A stretch of 64,000 bases of DNA from Gymnopilus junonius (Eukaryota > Basidiomycota > Agaricomycetes > Agaricales > Galerinaceae), in NCBI GenBank assembly GCA_015501075.1, contig JADNYJ010000100.1:1-64000 (forward strand). The letters run 5' to 3'. The notes under the pieces were generated by a model, which ran no database searches, was not told where the DNA came from, and was given only the letters and a program-made list of their open reading frames with translations. This document shows, piece by piece, positions 1-13,050 of this stretch. Position 1 is the first letter of the stretch. Every line of letters begins with the position of its first letter. A program made the position numbers and the translations under genes.

Positions 1-179
1 TGAGTGGTGGACGAGAACGGCGTCGATGACTCGGAGATCCAGCCTTCGCGTGATCAGACCTTGAGGATTCTGGCATACCCTCACTTGCATCACCTTGCAT
101 AGATTGCTCTGCAAATTTGTCGCTTTCGTCGGTACGACCGAGGGCTCTGGAACGTATCGTAGGTGTGGTTAAATCACCA
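1..179 (-). CDS. possible coding exon running off the left edge
   Basis: Read on the minus strand, an open frame follows an acceptor-like CATGACAG at about 180-186 and stays open to the window edge. The translation is Ser-, Asp-, Arg- and Glu-rich (for example SRALGRTDESDKFAEQ) with no domain I recognise. A further possible exon on the same strand lies near 255-310 (SPATPRESL) in front of a GTAAGT donor, but the two phases do not join cleanly. It could be the inner part of a regulatory protein or chance open frame. Confidence 0.22.
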
Positions 180-3100
180 CTGTCATGAAAATCTATATAC
201 GACGCAAGAAGTCAGCCACAGTTGAGGACCATGTAGAAATTACTGGAACAAAAGGATAAAACTTACTCAGGGACTCTCGAGGCGTAGCCGGGGAATCGAG
301 TATGACCTCTATAAAATAACGTAAGGAATGGGCATAACAAAAGAACCACGGAGGAAAGAGAGAAAGGGAAAAGGAATAGCGGTACTGGCAGCCACGCTTT
401 ACCAGCCAAAATCTAAACGCGTAACAAAGGTCCCATTTTTTTGGATGATGGAGCACGTGCATATGTCAATCACGCGATGCATTACCTTTTTCTTGCCCCG
501 GGTGGCTAACTTCCAGAGACTTTTGTAAAGAATCCAAAAGGTACCCTCCAGGAGTAGGAGGGTTGGAGTTCGGAGAAGAGCCGTCCGATTGTGAGTCTAC
601 CATTGTTATATGGCGTTTGTGTAAGCAAATGGGTTTCTAGGTCACTTAAAAATGGTTGGAGCTGCATAGGTTTTTTGAAGACAGAGCCAACTCACGGGGA
701 GATAAACCTCGGCGTACCGATCTTCCGTTTTTATGGCTCCTCAAACCTTCGAAATGCAAATCTTTGAAAGAAAAAAAGAATCCGGGTTTCGTTGGTTCTA
801 GGACTGTCGAGATTTCGTGTAAGACACAGCGGAGACTATCTTTAAGTATCGTGGTTTCCGCCGGTGGGAAGTATGACATCATCGTGCCCGACCTGCAAGA
901 TTCGTATTCAATCCCGTTGCCGTATGTCAGAACCAAGCGAGATACGCACCAGGTTTATTTACCGGACCAGCGACGTCAGCACTGCACTATTTGGAAAGAT
1001 AAGATATTGTGGGAGGTGTTTCGGTCAGGGAGATGTGCTTCGATCGGCATTTTGGGAAGATTTTTTACCCTACAAAGGACTGTCTTCTGATGCGCAACAT
1101 CATCCCCACAGATTTCCACAGCCTCGCGAAGTTCTTGGAGTCCCCGGCGGCTTGTCTTTGACGGGTTTAAGCGTGAAAAAGGGCCCGGTGGTCGTACGAA
1201 CCCTGATGCGACTGCGTCATCATCAAGCACGCTTCCGAACTTAACTTTAAGCCACGCCTCTTCAGATGGAAAGGGTGACATGCTAACCTGCGCTTGACAG
1301 AAATCTTTGTGGCGTCATTGATCTTCTTTTCATCTGTCGGGTGGTTCATAAGGGATTTTTGTGCCCCCTCGCGCACAGCACGCCCCTGAAGTACAACGTT
1401 GGTCCTCATGGGTCAAAGTCCAGTAAAGACCACAAAAGGAACAATCGAATATCGAGAATGCGAAGATGCGAATATACATGAGTGGAAGACGATGGTGGCC
1501 GTACCAGTACAAGTAATTTGATTCAGGTAAAAACGCCAAGCGATGATTGGCGACGATCACCCAATCCTGTCTTCAAAATGACCGTGTGCCACGTCCTGAC
1601 GTCATCACTTCACTGTCTACACCAGTGCACCTACCTACATGCTTATTCGGACGGCTAACTTCCATCGAAAAAAGAGTTGAAAAACAATCATTGCTCAGAC
1701 TAGCACTTGGTCATCGTATTTTTCCCCACTTGCATCTCTGCCACTATCCTGAGAAGAGCAAAAGAAATAATTTTGAACTCCGAGGCACGCCACAACCATT
1801 TTCTTCCCCCCTACCATTGCACTCTGCCTAACGAAAATTTGTTCGTGATATCTCTGTCTGCTACATACCCGCTTTGTCAAAGGAAGACGCGATAAATATG
1901 TCCATGGGAATAGGAGACCTCTTCAGGCGAACTGTAACATTTTCTTACACGTGTACTGAACTTAAGTACTTACTACGCATTCTTCAGTGAACTATTAGTA
2001 TTCAAACATCCCTGATAAAAGTCTGCTACATAATCTCTCGTCAAATGACGGACTGGACAGCCTCCAGGCTTTACGGGAAATGACATCATCTTTCAGGGCA
2101 ATACATAGAGGATATGACGGGGTGCGCGTGAGGGTTGGTCAATATATACGTAGACTGGAATTACTGTCAAGTACTTCGCCTCTAATGCTCCGGTTCTGAT
2201 GATTCGGTTCATATAGATCAAACTGCAGCTAGAAGAACGTTAACGCGAAGCTCGCCTTATCTCTGCTAACCTCTACCTCATATAGATCATGCCCAGGTGA
2301 TATAACCTGTGTTCCTTGTCATAGACACAGAAAATGAAAACCTTGCTTGGCCATGCATGATCATTAACAGGGTTCGGACTTGCGATGCCGCAGTCGACGA
2401 CAGGATCGTACAGCCTACAAGGTGGCTTTAAAAACGACTAAACCTTCTGACGTACGTCCTCATGCTGGTCTGATGCAGGTGAAGTGTTCTGATTTCATTA
2501 TTAGACTGTAGAGATGAACAGCCGACTCGGAAAGGCAGTCCGTGCCTTGCATGTAAGAGGAATATACTATACTTACGTTTGGGTCTGGTATGTGTCGCCA
2601 ATTGAATTCGCCAGGGACGTTTGATTTTTTCAGTTAGTCACACAAAAGCGAAGGAGTAGCGCCAGGGGAATTGGTCAATGGGATCTCCGCTTTCGAATCA
2701 GGCAAGTGTTAGTATGGATCCTTCACGACCTCCCATTTTTCTTAATTTGATCGCGCTCGATGCTCAGAGAAATCACAACCGATTTTTCTTCTTCTCGGCT
2801 ATGAGCCTAGTTCGTAATGACTCGGAGTCCTGTCTACATCATGAGAAATATAGTGCGAAGTGGAGACTCAAGAAAGCACCCTCAAACGCGTAAAGCGATT
2901 TGCAACGAGGTTATGAGCTCATCGAGAGCAGGAAAGTAATAGCTTTTATAACCATGCCGGCATGAACCGCTCCACGGAACCAACTGCGGGCTATGTTTGG
3001 GAAAAGAGATGAGTAAAGTTGCAGATCATTTATAAGTAGCATAGTGAATGACAAACTCTGCGATTGCAAATGGACAGCAAGAGGGGATCGTATCGGCATG

Positions 3101-3766
3101 AACAGGAAAAGATACGACCTGAAAACCAGTGCAGTAAGTGTTCGAGCTCTCATGGAGCGGGAACTCTTCTTGTCCCTAATAAACCATTACTCCTCCTGCT
3201 CCAACTTTCGTGACTTCGGATGGAGTCAAAGATGAGTTCGACGTAAATTTGGCCAAAGATACTAAAGAAACCGAAAATCCTAGGTGGGACCTAATCCGGA
3301 GCTGAGCCACTGGTAATCGTTGGGTAAGGGAGAAATTTACTGTGCAAGCTGTGTGGCAGTGCGATGTTCTAGACCTGCGGGTCTGGGAGTCACATGGAGA
3401 AATATTTTAATTTGAATCTTTGATCCAATTTTCCCGATTTTGTTTTCACATCATCAATCCAAGGGTGGGCAAACCTAGAACGGTCTGCGACTTTCCACAG
3501 CAGAGGTCCTCTAACAAAATTTTCCTCCATAGACGGTTGGAGAACGAGCGAGAGTAAGAATTCGATAAATTTAGACGCCGATGAGGCCTTGGCAAAGTGA
3601 TCTGTCGGTCATTAATTCGACAACTTCAATCCGGTCGTTAATCTCTTTGAAGTTAGAACATTACAGTACTCTACTAATAACTAAGAGGGCTAAGGTAAAA
3701 CAGAGTAGATACAATACTCTGCAGAAAAAAGACGAAAAGAATAATAATAATAACGGCCTGCCTCAT
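180..3766. other. 3.6 kb stretch without a supported gene
   Basis: Several open frames of 60-145 codons occur on both strands, mainly at 646-1410 and 1550-1890. They overlap one another in different frames, lack consistent splice closure and show no motif I recognise. From 1,900 to 3,700 the sequence is AT-rich with frequent stops. A short AAT microsatellite sits near 3,740-3,752. I see no RNA gene or intact mobile element. Confidence 0.5.
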
Positions 3767-4985
3767 TCATAAATCAAAATGATGGTGCAATTGCCTGGAT
3801 ATCTTATCTCGTTGCTCCGAGATGGCCTTCAAACCTGCTGTATTGCAGGCAGGGGTAAGGTAAACTTTGATACGGGCGTCATTTGTCAGGAATTCCTTTA
3901 TACCAGCCAGACGACCAAGCACATCCACCTCCGGTAATGAACAAGGCTTTTCCATTGCTTCACCCCATTGAGATTTCCACACGGATATGCACCGAGCATG
4001 GTTCCTGCAGTGCGGCGTTTTTGCGAGAATGAGAGGATATAGGCGTAGACGTTTCTGGTAAGTCCGCAACGAATGGTACCCAGCCATGATGTAGATGACC
4101 TGATGGCGGTTGAGTAGACCTCTGGGATCGATCTCCTGCGACTCTCGTATACGTTTCTCTGCAGACATGAGGTATACGTAACACGCGTGGCCCAGGAGAG
4201 TTAGGTTTCCATATGCATCCGCAAAGTGAATAACGAACAAAGGGTCAAGTTTGCCCCAATGTAATAGTGTCACCCACTTCGACGTGATCGAGACAAGAAG
4301 GTCCCTTGTCTTATACAGCAACGCGAGCTTCGTTACACGGGCATATACCAAATTCGAAGACTTGCGAAGTGGCGTGTCGTACGACGTAACCAAGTCACGG
4401 AACACCGGAAGAAACCATTGCACGAGATCCTTCAGACGATATCGAATGGATAGCTCGCCGATGGTCAGTATGCGGCCGAGAGACATGGTGTGTCGATCGA
4501 GTGATGGACTGGCGAACAGGTTCAAGGAGTTGAGTTGAAAAGGGTTGAGCTGGTGGTTAGTATATAACTGCTTACTATGAACTAAAAGCCCAAAGGATTG
4601 TTCGAAATTTAGCAGGAGAGTGTCCATGATGATTAAGACGGATTGGATCTTCAGGCGTCAGCCCTTGATTGGATGATATCTTGAGGGCCTCCAATGGCAT
4701 GTGCAGGAAGAAACTTCTTGGTACCTACAACAGAAATGCAAATTGTCAATTATGAGGGCGAGTAGTGGAGTGACATTCGCTCACTTTGAACATGCATTCC
4801 GAAACTTTGACCCAGACAGCATTCTTCCTCTCGCTCTTTTTACGTCTTTCCTTCAGTCGACGGTCTTGCTGTTCAGCATCTGGAGCAAGGTGAGGTTGAG
4901 AATGCATGTAAAAGGTCGTGGCGTCGCTGTTGGGGGAACTTCGTGGAGGTTTATATCGAAACCTGACTTTGAGGGTGATAGACAT
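3767..4985 (-). CDS. BTB/POZ-like domain protein
   Basis: The three-exon model is 4985-4785, 4724-4576 and 4508-3767, giving 363 aa with exact frame closure. Exon 1 ends in a strand matching the first BTB beta-hairpin (AVWVKVSECMFK), and exon 2 carries the helix region ending KFRTILWAFS. Exon 3 holds the helical C-terminal part (ADAYGNLTLLGHACYVYLM). The order and both intron positions and phases (0 and 2) match the BTB protein at 31.8-33.2 kb, so the two are paralogues. Fungal BTB proteins of this kind are usually protein-interaction modules or Cullin-3 adaptors, but no partner can be read here. The BTB core is more degenerate than in the paralogue. The exon 3 acceptor (GCCAG) was chosen because it is the one that keeps frame. 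It lies downstream of, and on the same strand as, the F-box gene. Confidence 0.6.
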
Positions 4986-5494
4986 AGCTGGCCGAGTTCA
5001 GACTTGTTCGGCCAATATACAAGTGGTGGGGGAAAAACGACACCCTGAGGAAAATAAAGGGAACTAGCAATGAGTCATCGTTCGCATCAGAATTCATTTA
5101 AAAGGGCCAACGAGAAGGAAAGAGATCCCAGAAGGAACCAGACAAAAGAGCATCTTGACGAGAACAAGAAGACCAGCTGTTATCTGCCGAATCGGCTGTG
5201 ACGGACGCAAGCTGTTCGTCATGGATTTAACGGTCCAGTCATGGAAGGTTATGGTACAAAAGATACTCGTGCGGGGGTCTACATACCATCAAAAGGTTTG
5301 ACCACATCCCGATCCGACAAGGTGTGGGGTCACAAAACGCGCAAGGACCCAATTGTCTCCATGGAAAAGATGACACTGTCCTGATCATTTGTCGTACAGC
5401 TTATTGATCTTGCCTTCAAGACGCTAAAAGCATATTGAACTCTAAAAACAAGAACAATTGTTCTGTAAGAAAACTTCCACGGTGCAACTTAAAC
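4986..5494. other. intergenic gap, no gene seen
   Basis: This separates the start of the BTB-like gene from the end of the F-box-like gene, both on the minus strand, and should hold the BTB gene's promoter. No convincing TATA box or further coding exon was found. Homology of the short frames to known proteins cannot be judged. Confidence 0.4.
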
Positions 5495-7285
5495 TCACCA
5501 GCCAATCAACGCTTCGAGCTCGATAAGTACTTTCCACGAAAACTTCTTACTGTGATGTCGGGCATCGGCGAACGATAGGTATGTTAGGGCGCCATATCTA
5601 GCAAGTTGAAGGCGGACTAGAAAGAAAGCGGTTTGAAATAACTTGTCATCAGGCGTCGTCTCCGAGTCTGATGCTAACCGGACTAATCCGGACCCGCTAC
5701 TAATCATTATATTATCATATGCATCCTCGGATAGCCATTGGGCAACGTGCCTGACCTCGCTGCAGAAAAAAAAGGAGCTCATATGAAGGTGCAACGCCAG
5801 GAAGTCAAAGAATATCTCAATTTCAAAAGTACAGAACACTTAAAAGATGTGATATATATAAGTATGACGTCGACATACCTCTTGAAGTAGATTGTCGTTC
5901 TCTCTCCACCTTAGGCGTCCAACATCAAAGTGAATGCTCTTGGTATGTATACACTTCTAAAGTTATGTTGGATGAACTTGCGGACAGAGGCACCCGAGTC
6001 CTAACCAATCCTATGAGAGCACGAATTGAGGGTTCATCTGAGTCGCCTTGAAGATATGGGAGGCTCGATAAGACATGCAGGGCGAATCCTAGGATTAACG
6101 GTTTGCCAGATGCAACTCTGATCACCTCAGAGTCAAAAACGTCCCAGCCACGGTCGTCTTTGAAGAAAGATTTGAATTCATCTATGTCAAGATACGCGCA
6201 AAAGCTGAGCCTCTCGAAAATATTTGCACTTCGTATGCTTTTCAGGATAGTGCAGATATTTTCACGAATTTTATAGGCTGTCTGGAACATAGGAGTGGTG
6301 TCAACCGCCATAGTAACGGCTAAGACCCTGAGACGAGGGACGCAGCTGAAATCGAAGGGAGAAATTACTTCGTCCTTCTCTGCATAGTAGACTTGGCGGA
6401 AGGAAAGTCAAATTTTATGCGTTTACTGAAAGAGAGAAAGGCTTGCTTACATGAACCGTATTTTGAAGAACAGCAGAATCGCGCTTCCTCAAGGTAATCA
6501 GCGGATTCCCTGATAATTTTCCTTACGTACGGCGCGTTTTGCGAGTTGATGGTAGAGCGTAAAACTCGCAAGCGAGATAAGTCGACCAAAGCAATCCTAT
6601 CTTCGAAGTCATCAAGGATTGTTTTCATTGCTCCTATGGGTCGGTCAAATTCGAGAGTTTCAATCATAGGATACGAGTCTTCCAACATCAACTGTCCATC
6701 GGTAGTGTTAAGGTCCGTGCAGATCAATCTCAGCCGCGCTAAATTGATGCAACTGGAGATTACGATGGGCGGTACATTATTGACAGTAGAGAGTCGGAGG
6801 GACGTGATGTAAGGAGCAAAGAAGGGACGAAAAACATTTTCGTAGAAACACATAGGTCGATGGGGAGTGTCTGGGAAAGCCTGTGGAATGAATGGATCCA
6901 AGCCCTCTGTGCTGAACTCCTCTGGACGGCATCCCAACTCGTTAAGGCGGGTCATAAGAGTCAAGAATAGAGGATCCTCAGCAATCCAGCCACTATCGTA
7001 TGACGAGATTGACAGATGTATGGCACCGACATAGTTGACAATATTGGTCGAGCAACGCAAGATATCTAGGAGCTTCTTTATTCTCTGATCTCTGTAACCC
7101 TGTTTTCCTATGTCCGAGCTGAAGTTGATCCTCGAAAATATGTGCATTTGAGATCGGGGACGGAATGCTCTGCAAGTTAGAGCACAAGCCTTCAAGCAGC
7201 GATTCCTACAATCAAGAGCGGAAACGACGTCTATAATGTCATCAGTCAATTCTGGAGCAAGTTGGTGGATAGGAGCTTGGGGCAT
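5495..7285 (-). CDS. F-box-like protein
   Basis: The four-exon model is 7285-6451, 6391-6006, 5956-5879 and 5815-5495, giving 539 aa with exact frame closure. The N-terminus (PIHQLAPELTDDIIDVVS followed by ACALTCRAF) is the classic basidiomycete F-box-like pattern. It is followed by a long Leu-rich region with LRR-like spacing (YITSLRLSTVNNVPPIVI). Such proteins normally bring substrates to an SCF ubiquitin ligase, and the large agaricomycete family is mostly uncharacterised. The start at 7285 is the first true ATG; the same frame is open upstream only from a GTG. The last stop overlaps a GTGAGT, so a short extra 3' exon cannot be excluded. It is divergent from the BBC1-type gene. Confidence 0.6.
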
Positions 7286-7724
7286 ATTGGGAAAAGGACG
7301 TCCTGAAGAAGTGAAAAATAAGATCACGCTACTGGATGACCAGTGATATTGGCTGGAATAGTTTCATCTGGAGCAGGAGTCTGCGCAGAGATTGTTGGAC
7401 GACGAAAAGACGGGCTTTCTCTTCAGACATCCATGTCTCGGGAGAAAATCCTATTGAGGCAGTTGTGGTGTAAATCTGTCATATTGTGTGCGAATAAAGC
7501 TGAAATGGGGAGCAAGCCAGTATTTCCTATTCTGCTAATTTGAGCACTTTCAGATACCTTTCCAGTGAACGTAGCTGCATTTGTCGTGTTGTGGTTGAAG
7601 TTGTTCCTTGAGCGTGGGAATTCAGAAATGCGTGTTGTGATTGCAACCGTTAGAGACCGAGACGGGTCGTGACGACTAGGAAGTCGTGCTCCATAACCGC
7701 AGCCACTCATAACTTGTCTGCACG
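7286..7724. promoter_or_regulatory. shared divergent upstream region (F-box / BBC1-type)
   Basis: These 439 bp lie between two start codons pointing outward, so they must contain both promoters. No clear TATA box was found. Open frames seen here are short and overlap on both strands. Confidence 0.4.
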
Positions 7725-10700
7725 ATGTCTGATCAGTCCCCGCCGCCGCCAAAGCCCAAGCCAGGCTCGTTGCGCGACAGGATCGCTGCTTTTGAGAAGT
7801 CGGCATCGACGGCAGCACCCCCAGCGCCTGCCCCTGTACCGCGTCCCAAGCCAGCGGGTTTCGCATCTTGGAAGCCCAAAGCACCATCTCCACCTGAATC
7901 TCCATCGGCGGGAACCACGGAGCATGCTGCCTCGTCGCCTAGGGTGGGAGGAATGTCCGCAACAGATGCGAAAGAGAGCATCACCAAGGCTGGTAGTTTG
8001 AAGGATCGTATGGCTGCATTGCAAGGCAAAGGCGCCTTTGGCGCCCCGTCACCCCCTGTTGCCCCGAAGCCTGCCGTTGAGAGACCCAAGTGGAAACCCC
8101 CGCCGGTTGCGCTGGCCCCTGCTGATGATGATGATCATACAGGGGCTTCGCCAACTGCAGATATCGCCGCAGCCGTAGAGCAGACGATCTCCCCACCTGT
8201 TTCGGTAAATTCAGGCGAAATTGTTGACACTCTTAAGGGACCTGAAGAAGGAGCAGAACCCACCGCACTTGCTGCAGATAGTGTAGATGGCGATCATGAG
8301 GGCCCACCGCCAGAGGCTAACCCTGAAGAAGAGGAACGCCAACGTCGTGCTGCCATTGCAGCCCGTATGGCTCGTTTGGGAGGAGCACGAGTTGGAATGG
8401 CTCCTCCAGTGTTCGGCAAGAAACCTCCCGTTCGAAGACCTACTCAAGAGGACGTTCCGAAACCTGAAGAGCCTACGAAGTCTGATGTACCTTCAGTGGA
8501 GGCTGCTAAATCTACTGAGGTGCAATCACCCCCTGCAGAGCCTAGTAAGTGAATACATGCCCTTATTTATTCAGGTTACTCATAAATTGCAGTAATTGTT
8601 GCATCACCTCCAGTGGAGGCTCCTGCAGATGAACAGGATGGAGCTAACATAAGACAATCCCCAGGTATATGCCAAACAATCTCGCAATTTGTCAATTGGA
8701 AGGCTGATCGTACATCGTAGAATATTTCCCAGTTCATAAGGACTCTGAGAACGCCTCTGTCCTTTCAGCCGAGTCAGCAGGGTCCCAAGGTGCTCGAAGC
8801 CCTCCTTCTATGCCCATACCTGCCGTTCCACGACGCTCTGGTCCTCCTCGAAAGAAGCCTGCCAAAGCTGTACCCCCACCACCACCTGAGGTTGGTGAGG
8901 AAAAGGCGGAAGATATCGCGCCTCCCCCGGTTGCTCCCGAGGAGGGTAAGACAGAATCTCAACAGCCAGCTGTGGAGGCAGAATCTGCCGTGTCGGAGAC
9001 GGTTCTTCCAGAAAAGCAAAAGGAGGTCAAGGAGTTGACCGAAGAAGCTGTCGAACCCAAGCTTTTGGACGCCGTTCAGAAGGAGGATGCGCATGAGACG
9101 GCCATTAAAGAAGAAACGACCACCGTTGAAATGGAAGAACAAAAGCCACTGTCTATTTCGTATGAGACGAAATCTCCTTCAGCGAAGGAACCTACGGACA
9201 TACTTCCTCCTCCCTCTCATGCTACAGAACCGGAGGAGGTTGAAGCCGAAGATGAGCTGGAGGAGATGGAGGATTTCATTACTTCAACGTCGCCACCTGC
9301 GCCTTTTTCCCTTCCACAGCAGGTCATACATGATGCTACTATTGATGAACCCAAAGATAAAGGCCATCACGAGATTGGACCTGCCTCTGCTGCTGCTGTA
9401 GAGGTCTCAGAAGAGTCGGAAGAAGCTGAAGAAGAGGCTCGCAAGAAACGCGTGGCTGAGCGGCTTGCCAAGATGGGCGGCATCAACCCATTTGCCCTTC
9501 CACCCCCACAAGTCAAATCTCCTCCTGCTCCGCCTGCCGTTGCCCAACATGAGCAACACCGGGAGGTTCTTTTGTTGTCCCATGATGAAGGTTTACATAA
9601 TGCAGAAGAAAAGAAAATCGTTGAATCTGCAGCTGAGGAAGAGGCTTTCGATGGTAAATATTAAATTTATTGCATATTTTTGACAATATAAGTTGTAGCA
9701 TCTATATTGATTGGTTTTCCCACTTTTCCGTCACGCATAGAAGACGAAGCTGAAGAAGGTGACCTTCGCGATGAACCTGAAAGACCTCTAACGCCACCTC
9801 TACCTCATGCCGAGCCCATCGCGAGTCAGTGGGTTTCAGGTCTGGACCGCCTCCGCTACCTCCAACGGGTACGCGTCCCCCGTCCAAGTTCAACAGTATG
9901 AGCAAGATGATGACGATGCATCTGACTATGGTGACGCTGAGTCTGACCAAGATCAACATGCGCCTGCACGTCCGCCCAGGCCGCTCAGCATTTCGGCACG
10001 TCCACCAACGTTCAGCTCGGCACCTCTTCCAAGCGGGAGGGATATCGGGCCACCATCTACTCCTGTTAGACCTCCTCAACATCATCGCCGTGTCTTAATG
10101 CCCCAAACATCTGAGCCAGATGAAGAAGACGAAGACGAAGACGAAGGGATCGATGAAGAATTGGATGAACGGCTGGCCTCCTCGCAGCTTTTCGTTCCAC
10201 CTCCATCTGTACACAGGCCAATTGCGATTCCTCGTCATGTTCAGGCTGAAGCAGAGGAGGACGGAGATGGCTCAGAGAGTGATGTCCCTGCATTGCCTGT
10301 CCCACATCGCAGATCAATGGAAATCCCTCTTGGAAGGTCTATTCCTCCGCCTCCGCCAATTCATGGTTCTTTGGAAGAAGATTCTGAACCAGAGTCAGAT
10401 CATGATGGGCAAGCTCTCCCCATTCCTCCTAGGCATTCCACTGGACCCAGGGTTGTTCCTTCACTACCTCCCCCTCAGGCGCCTGCCTCTCACTCTCCTC
10501 CGGTCCCTCGTGATATTCCACCTGCCCCTCGACTCGATATAGGTCTTTCTCCAAGTTCGCCTTTGACTCCGACTGTCTCTATATCCGGATCTGAAGAAAT
10601 ACTGGATGAAGAAGAGGGTGGTAGGTCTTGACATATGCTTTGCCCGTTATGCTCAGTTTTGTTGACCATCTACTCTGCAGATCCGATTGACCCTTCGTTC

Positions 10701-12601
10701 CACAGTCCTAGCCGGCGCACGTCTTTTGCTAGTATTCATGCCATGGCACAAGCCCAGTCTCAGGAAGGCCAGAGCGAGGCGGAAAATTTGTCGCTTCCCT
10801 ATACTCTACCTTCTCCTCCTGTACCTCCTGCTGTTCCACCACCAGCTATGGCACAAATATCCTCGGAACAGACTGTGCATCCTGAAGAGGATGCTGAGCA
10901 GTTGCGGCGCAAAACTATTGCAGAACGAATGGCTAAATTGGGAGGCATCAGATTTGGCGCCGCCCCTCTTCCTACTCCTGCTAGTCACCCTGCGCCTCCT
11001 GTCCATCGTCAAGAGGAGAAAGAAGAGGAAGGAGAGAGTGCTTCTGTCGCTGAAGAGCAGCCAACTGCTGCGCTGTCTGAGGAAGAAGAAGAAAGAGCTA
11101 GGAAGGAACGTATAGCTGCCAAGCTAGCGAGTATGGGCGGAATGAGGATTGGAATGATGCCAATGGGTGTAGGAGGATTGCCTCCTCAGAGATCGCATGT
11201 TCTGCGAGAGGAGGCTTCGAATCCTCCTGCACCGCCCCCAGCGGCAGCACCTGTTCGAGCAGTACCTCCAGCTCGTCCTCCGCCGCCACCAGCCCCTGCA
11301 CCTTCTCAACCTCAGCCAGACACAGATTCAGAGTATGGGAGCGCAGCGGCCTCTGATGACGGTGTGAAAGTTGAGGCTGAGGAGAGTGAAATGGAAGAAG
11401 TTGGATATGAAGATGCCCAAGAGGGACACGAAGAGGAAGCCCCACCTCCTGTTCCATCCCGTGCTGGACGTGCTCCTTCTCGTCAGGTGTCTGTCGATAA
11501 GCCGACTACGCCTATTGCCCCTCCTCTTCCTTCTCCACGTCCTCCAGTGCCTTCCGCAATGCCAGGACGTCGCTCGAGTGTGCAAACCAGCAGGTCTTCA
11601 ACTAGTAATTCTGGGATAGATAGTTCAGCTCAACGGAAGTCTTCTGCGTTCATGCCTCCTACTCAATCTGAGTATGTCATGGTGGAAGAACCCGAACAGC
11701 AAGAGATCCTACTGTCGCCTGCTCGTACTACTAGCCGAGTTCCTCCAGCCAGGTCAATGCCTCAGGTTCCTCCAGCTATGACGGCCTCGCGGACATCTGA
11801 TGCACATGAATGGGAACTTCCTTCTATCCCCACTGCTAACTTCGACTTCGGCGAAAGTGCTGATCTGTCGCTCTCGTGGACAGATGCAGGTGAATCAACA
11901 TTTCCGACAGCTTCTATTCCTCATCCTCCAGCACCCGCTAAGAGATTCTCCCACCCACCAGCTCCGCCGGCAGCTGAGCGACAGATGTCGGCTGATGACC
12001 TTATAGCCCTCTGGGGTCGTGTGGGTGTCCAGGTTTGCGAGGCAGCTACAACTCTGTTCGAGAAATCCAAGAAAACTTTGATTGGAGACGGGACATACTC
12101 AGGGTTCATACGAAGCGTGTTGGCGGCTGTACCCAACGCGGCCGCGATTCCCAACCCTGAATTTGCTGGATATGGGTACTTGATCTATGCGCAGAATGGA
12201 GGAGCCGTGCAGAAGAGAGTGAGCGAGATCATGCCGGGTGATATTGTTGAGATCCACGATGCCAAATTTAAAGGACATAAAGGGCTGCAGACATATCATC
12301 AGAATGTGGGAGGTGTTGGAGGGGAGGTGCTTGTGGGTGTCGTGGGTGAGGTTGAGGCGAAGAAGTCGAAGATTAGGGTGTTCCAGGCGAATCAACATGT
12401 TGGACAACAGGTACGTTTTCTCCTGCTCTGTGATATGATCATGTTTAATCTCATCCTGCTATCCTACCAGACTGTTGAATCCGTTAGTTATCGATTGGAA
12501 GACCTTAAGAGCGGAATTGTGAAGGTATGCCTGCACTTACAATCCCACAGCAATATCCTCACCAACGTTTTTGCTAGATCTACCGCGTGCTGGATGCTTA
12601 A
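7725..12601 (+). CDS. BBC1: BBC1/AIM3-type proline-rich actin-patch protein
   Basis: The exon model is 7725-8544, 8593-8664, 8769-9653, 9741-9832, 9897-10620, 10681-12410, 12471-12524 and 12578-12601, giving 1,466 aa with exact closure. The N-terminus is PPPPKPKPGSLRDRIAAFE, without the SH3 domain found in budding-yeast Bbc1. A second short element, SLKDRMAALQGKG, follows. Most of the protein is Pro/Glu-rich and disordered. It is punctuated by four near-identical basic modules: IAARMARLGGARVG, RVAERLAKMGGINPF, TIAERMAKLGGIRFG and RIAAKLASMGGMRIG. The last 220 residues form a compact domain (AGYGYLIYAQNGGAVQKRV, PGDIVEIHDAKFKG) resembling the C-terminal cysteine-proteinase-fold domain of Bbc1/Aim3. 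Family members regulate Las17/Myo-driven actin assembly at endocytic patches. Poly-proline runs fit SH3 and profilin binding. The least certain junction is 9832/9897, where an indel is an alternative. Confidence 0.8.
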
Positions 12602-13050
12602 TGTTGACGCAGTCTTCGTTTTTGAAAATATATTACAAGCCGGAATTTTCTCATTTGTACAACATGCAGGACCTTCATAATCGTTTAAAATGTACAATCT
12701 ACTCCCATGCGCTCTTGGTTTAGTTTCCAATACTTATAATCATCGGTTTTCATAATGCTCTATTGATATTGTCATTAGGTAACAGTACAAGCGGAAGGTC
12801 GTGTACGTTTAAGTCCACTGCCGGAACACTGGGTAGTTATGTTGGACAAAACGAGGCGCCACAGTTGGGCCCAAACACATGAAACACAAAACGGCCGGTG
12901 GACGCAGGGCAAAAGGAATGAAAGAAATAAGAATACTACTGAAGAACGACTTGGAAACGTCAGCCTACTTGTTCATATGCACTCTGAGAGAGAGTTGCGG
13001 TGTACTTACAAAATAAATTTGAGGCCTTAAAACAATCAAATAAGCATCAG
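12602..13050. other. convergent 3' intergenic region
   Basis: This is the downstream flank of the BBC1-type gene and of the small minus-strand gene. It is AT-rich and probably holds both polyadenylation regions. No coding exon or hairpin stands out. Confidence 0.5.

Noticed and set aside
646..1410. Overlapping open frames on both strands, including one with a CxxC pair
   Set aside because: They contradict one another, have no splice closure, and the single CPTC and CGRC pair is not enough to name a zinc-binding domain.
7669..11600. Many open frames in alternative frames within the BBC1-type gene
   Set aside because: Proline- and glutamate-rich codons leave few stops in other frames; they are shadows of the main frame.
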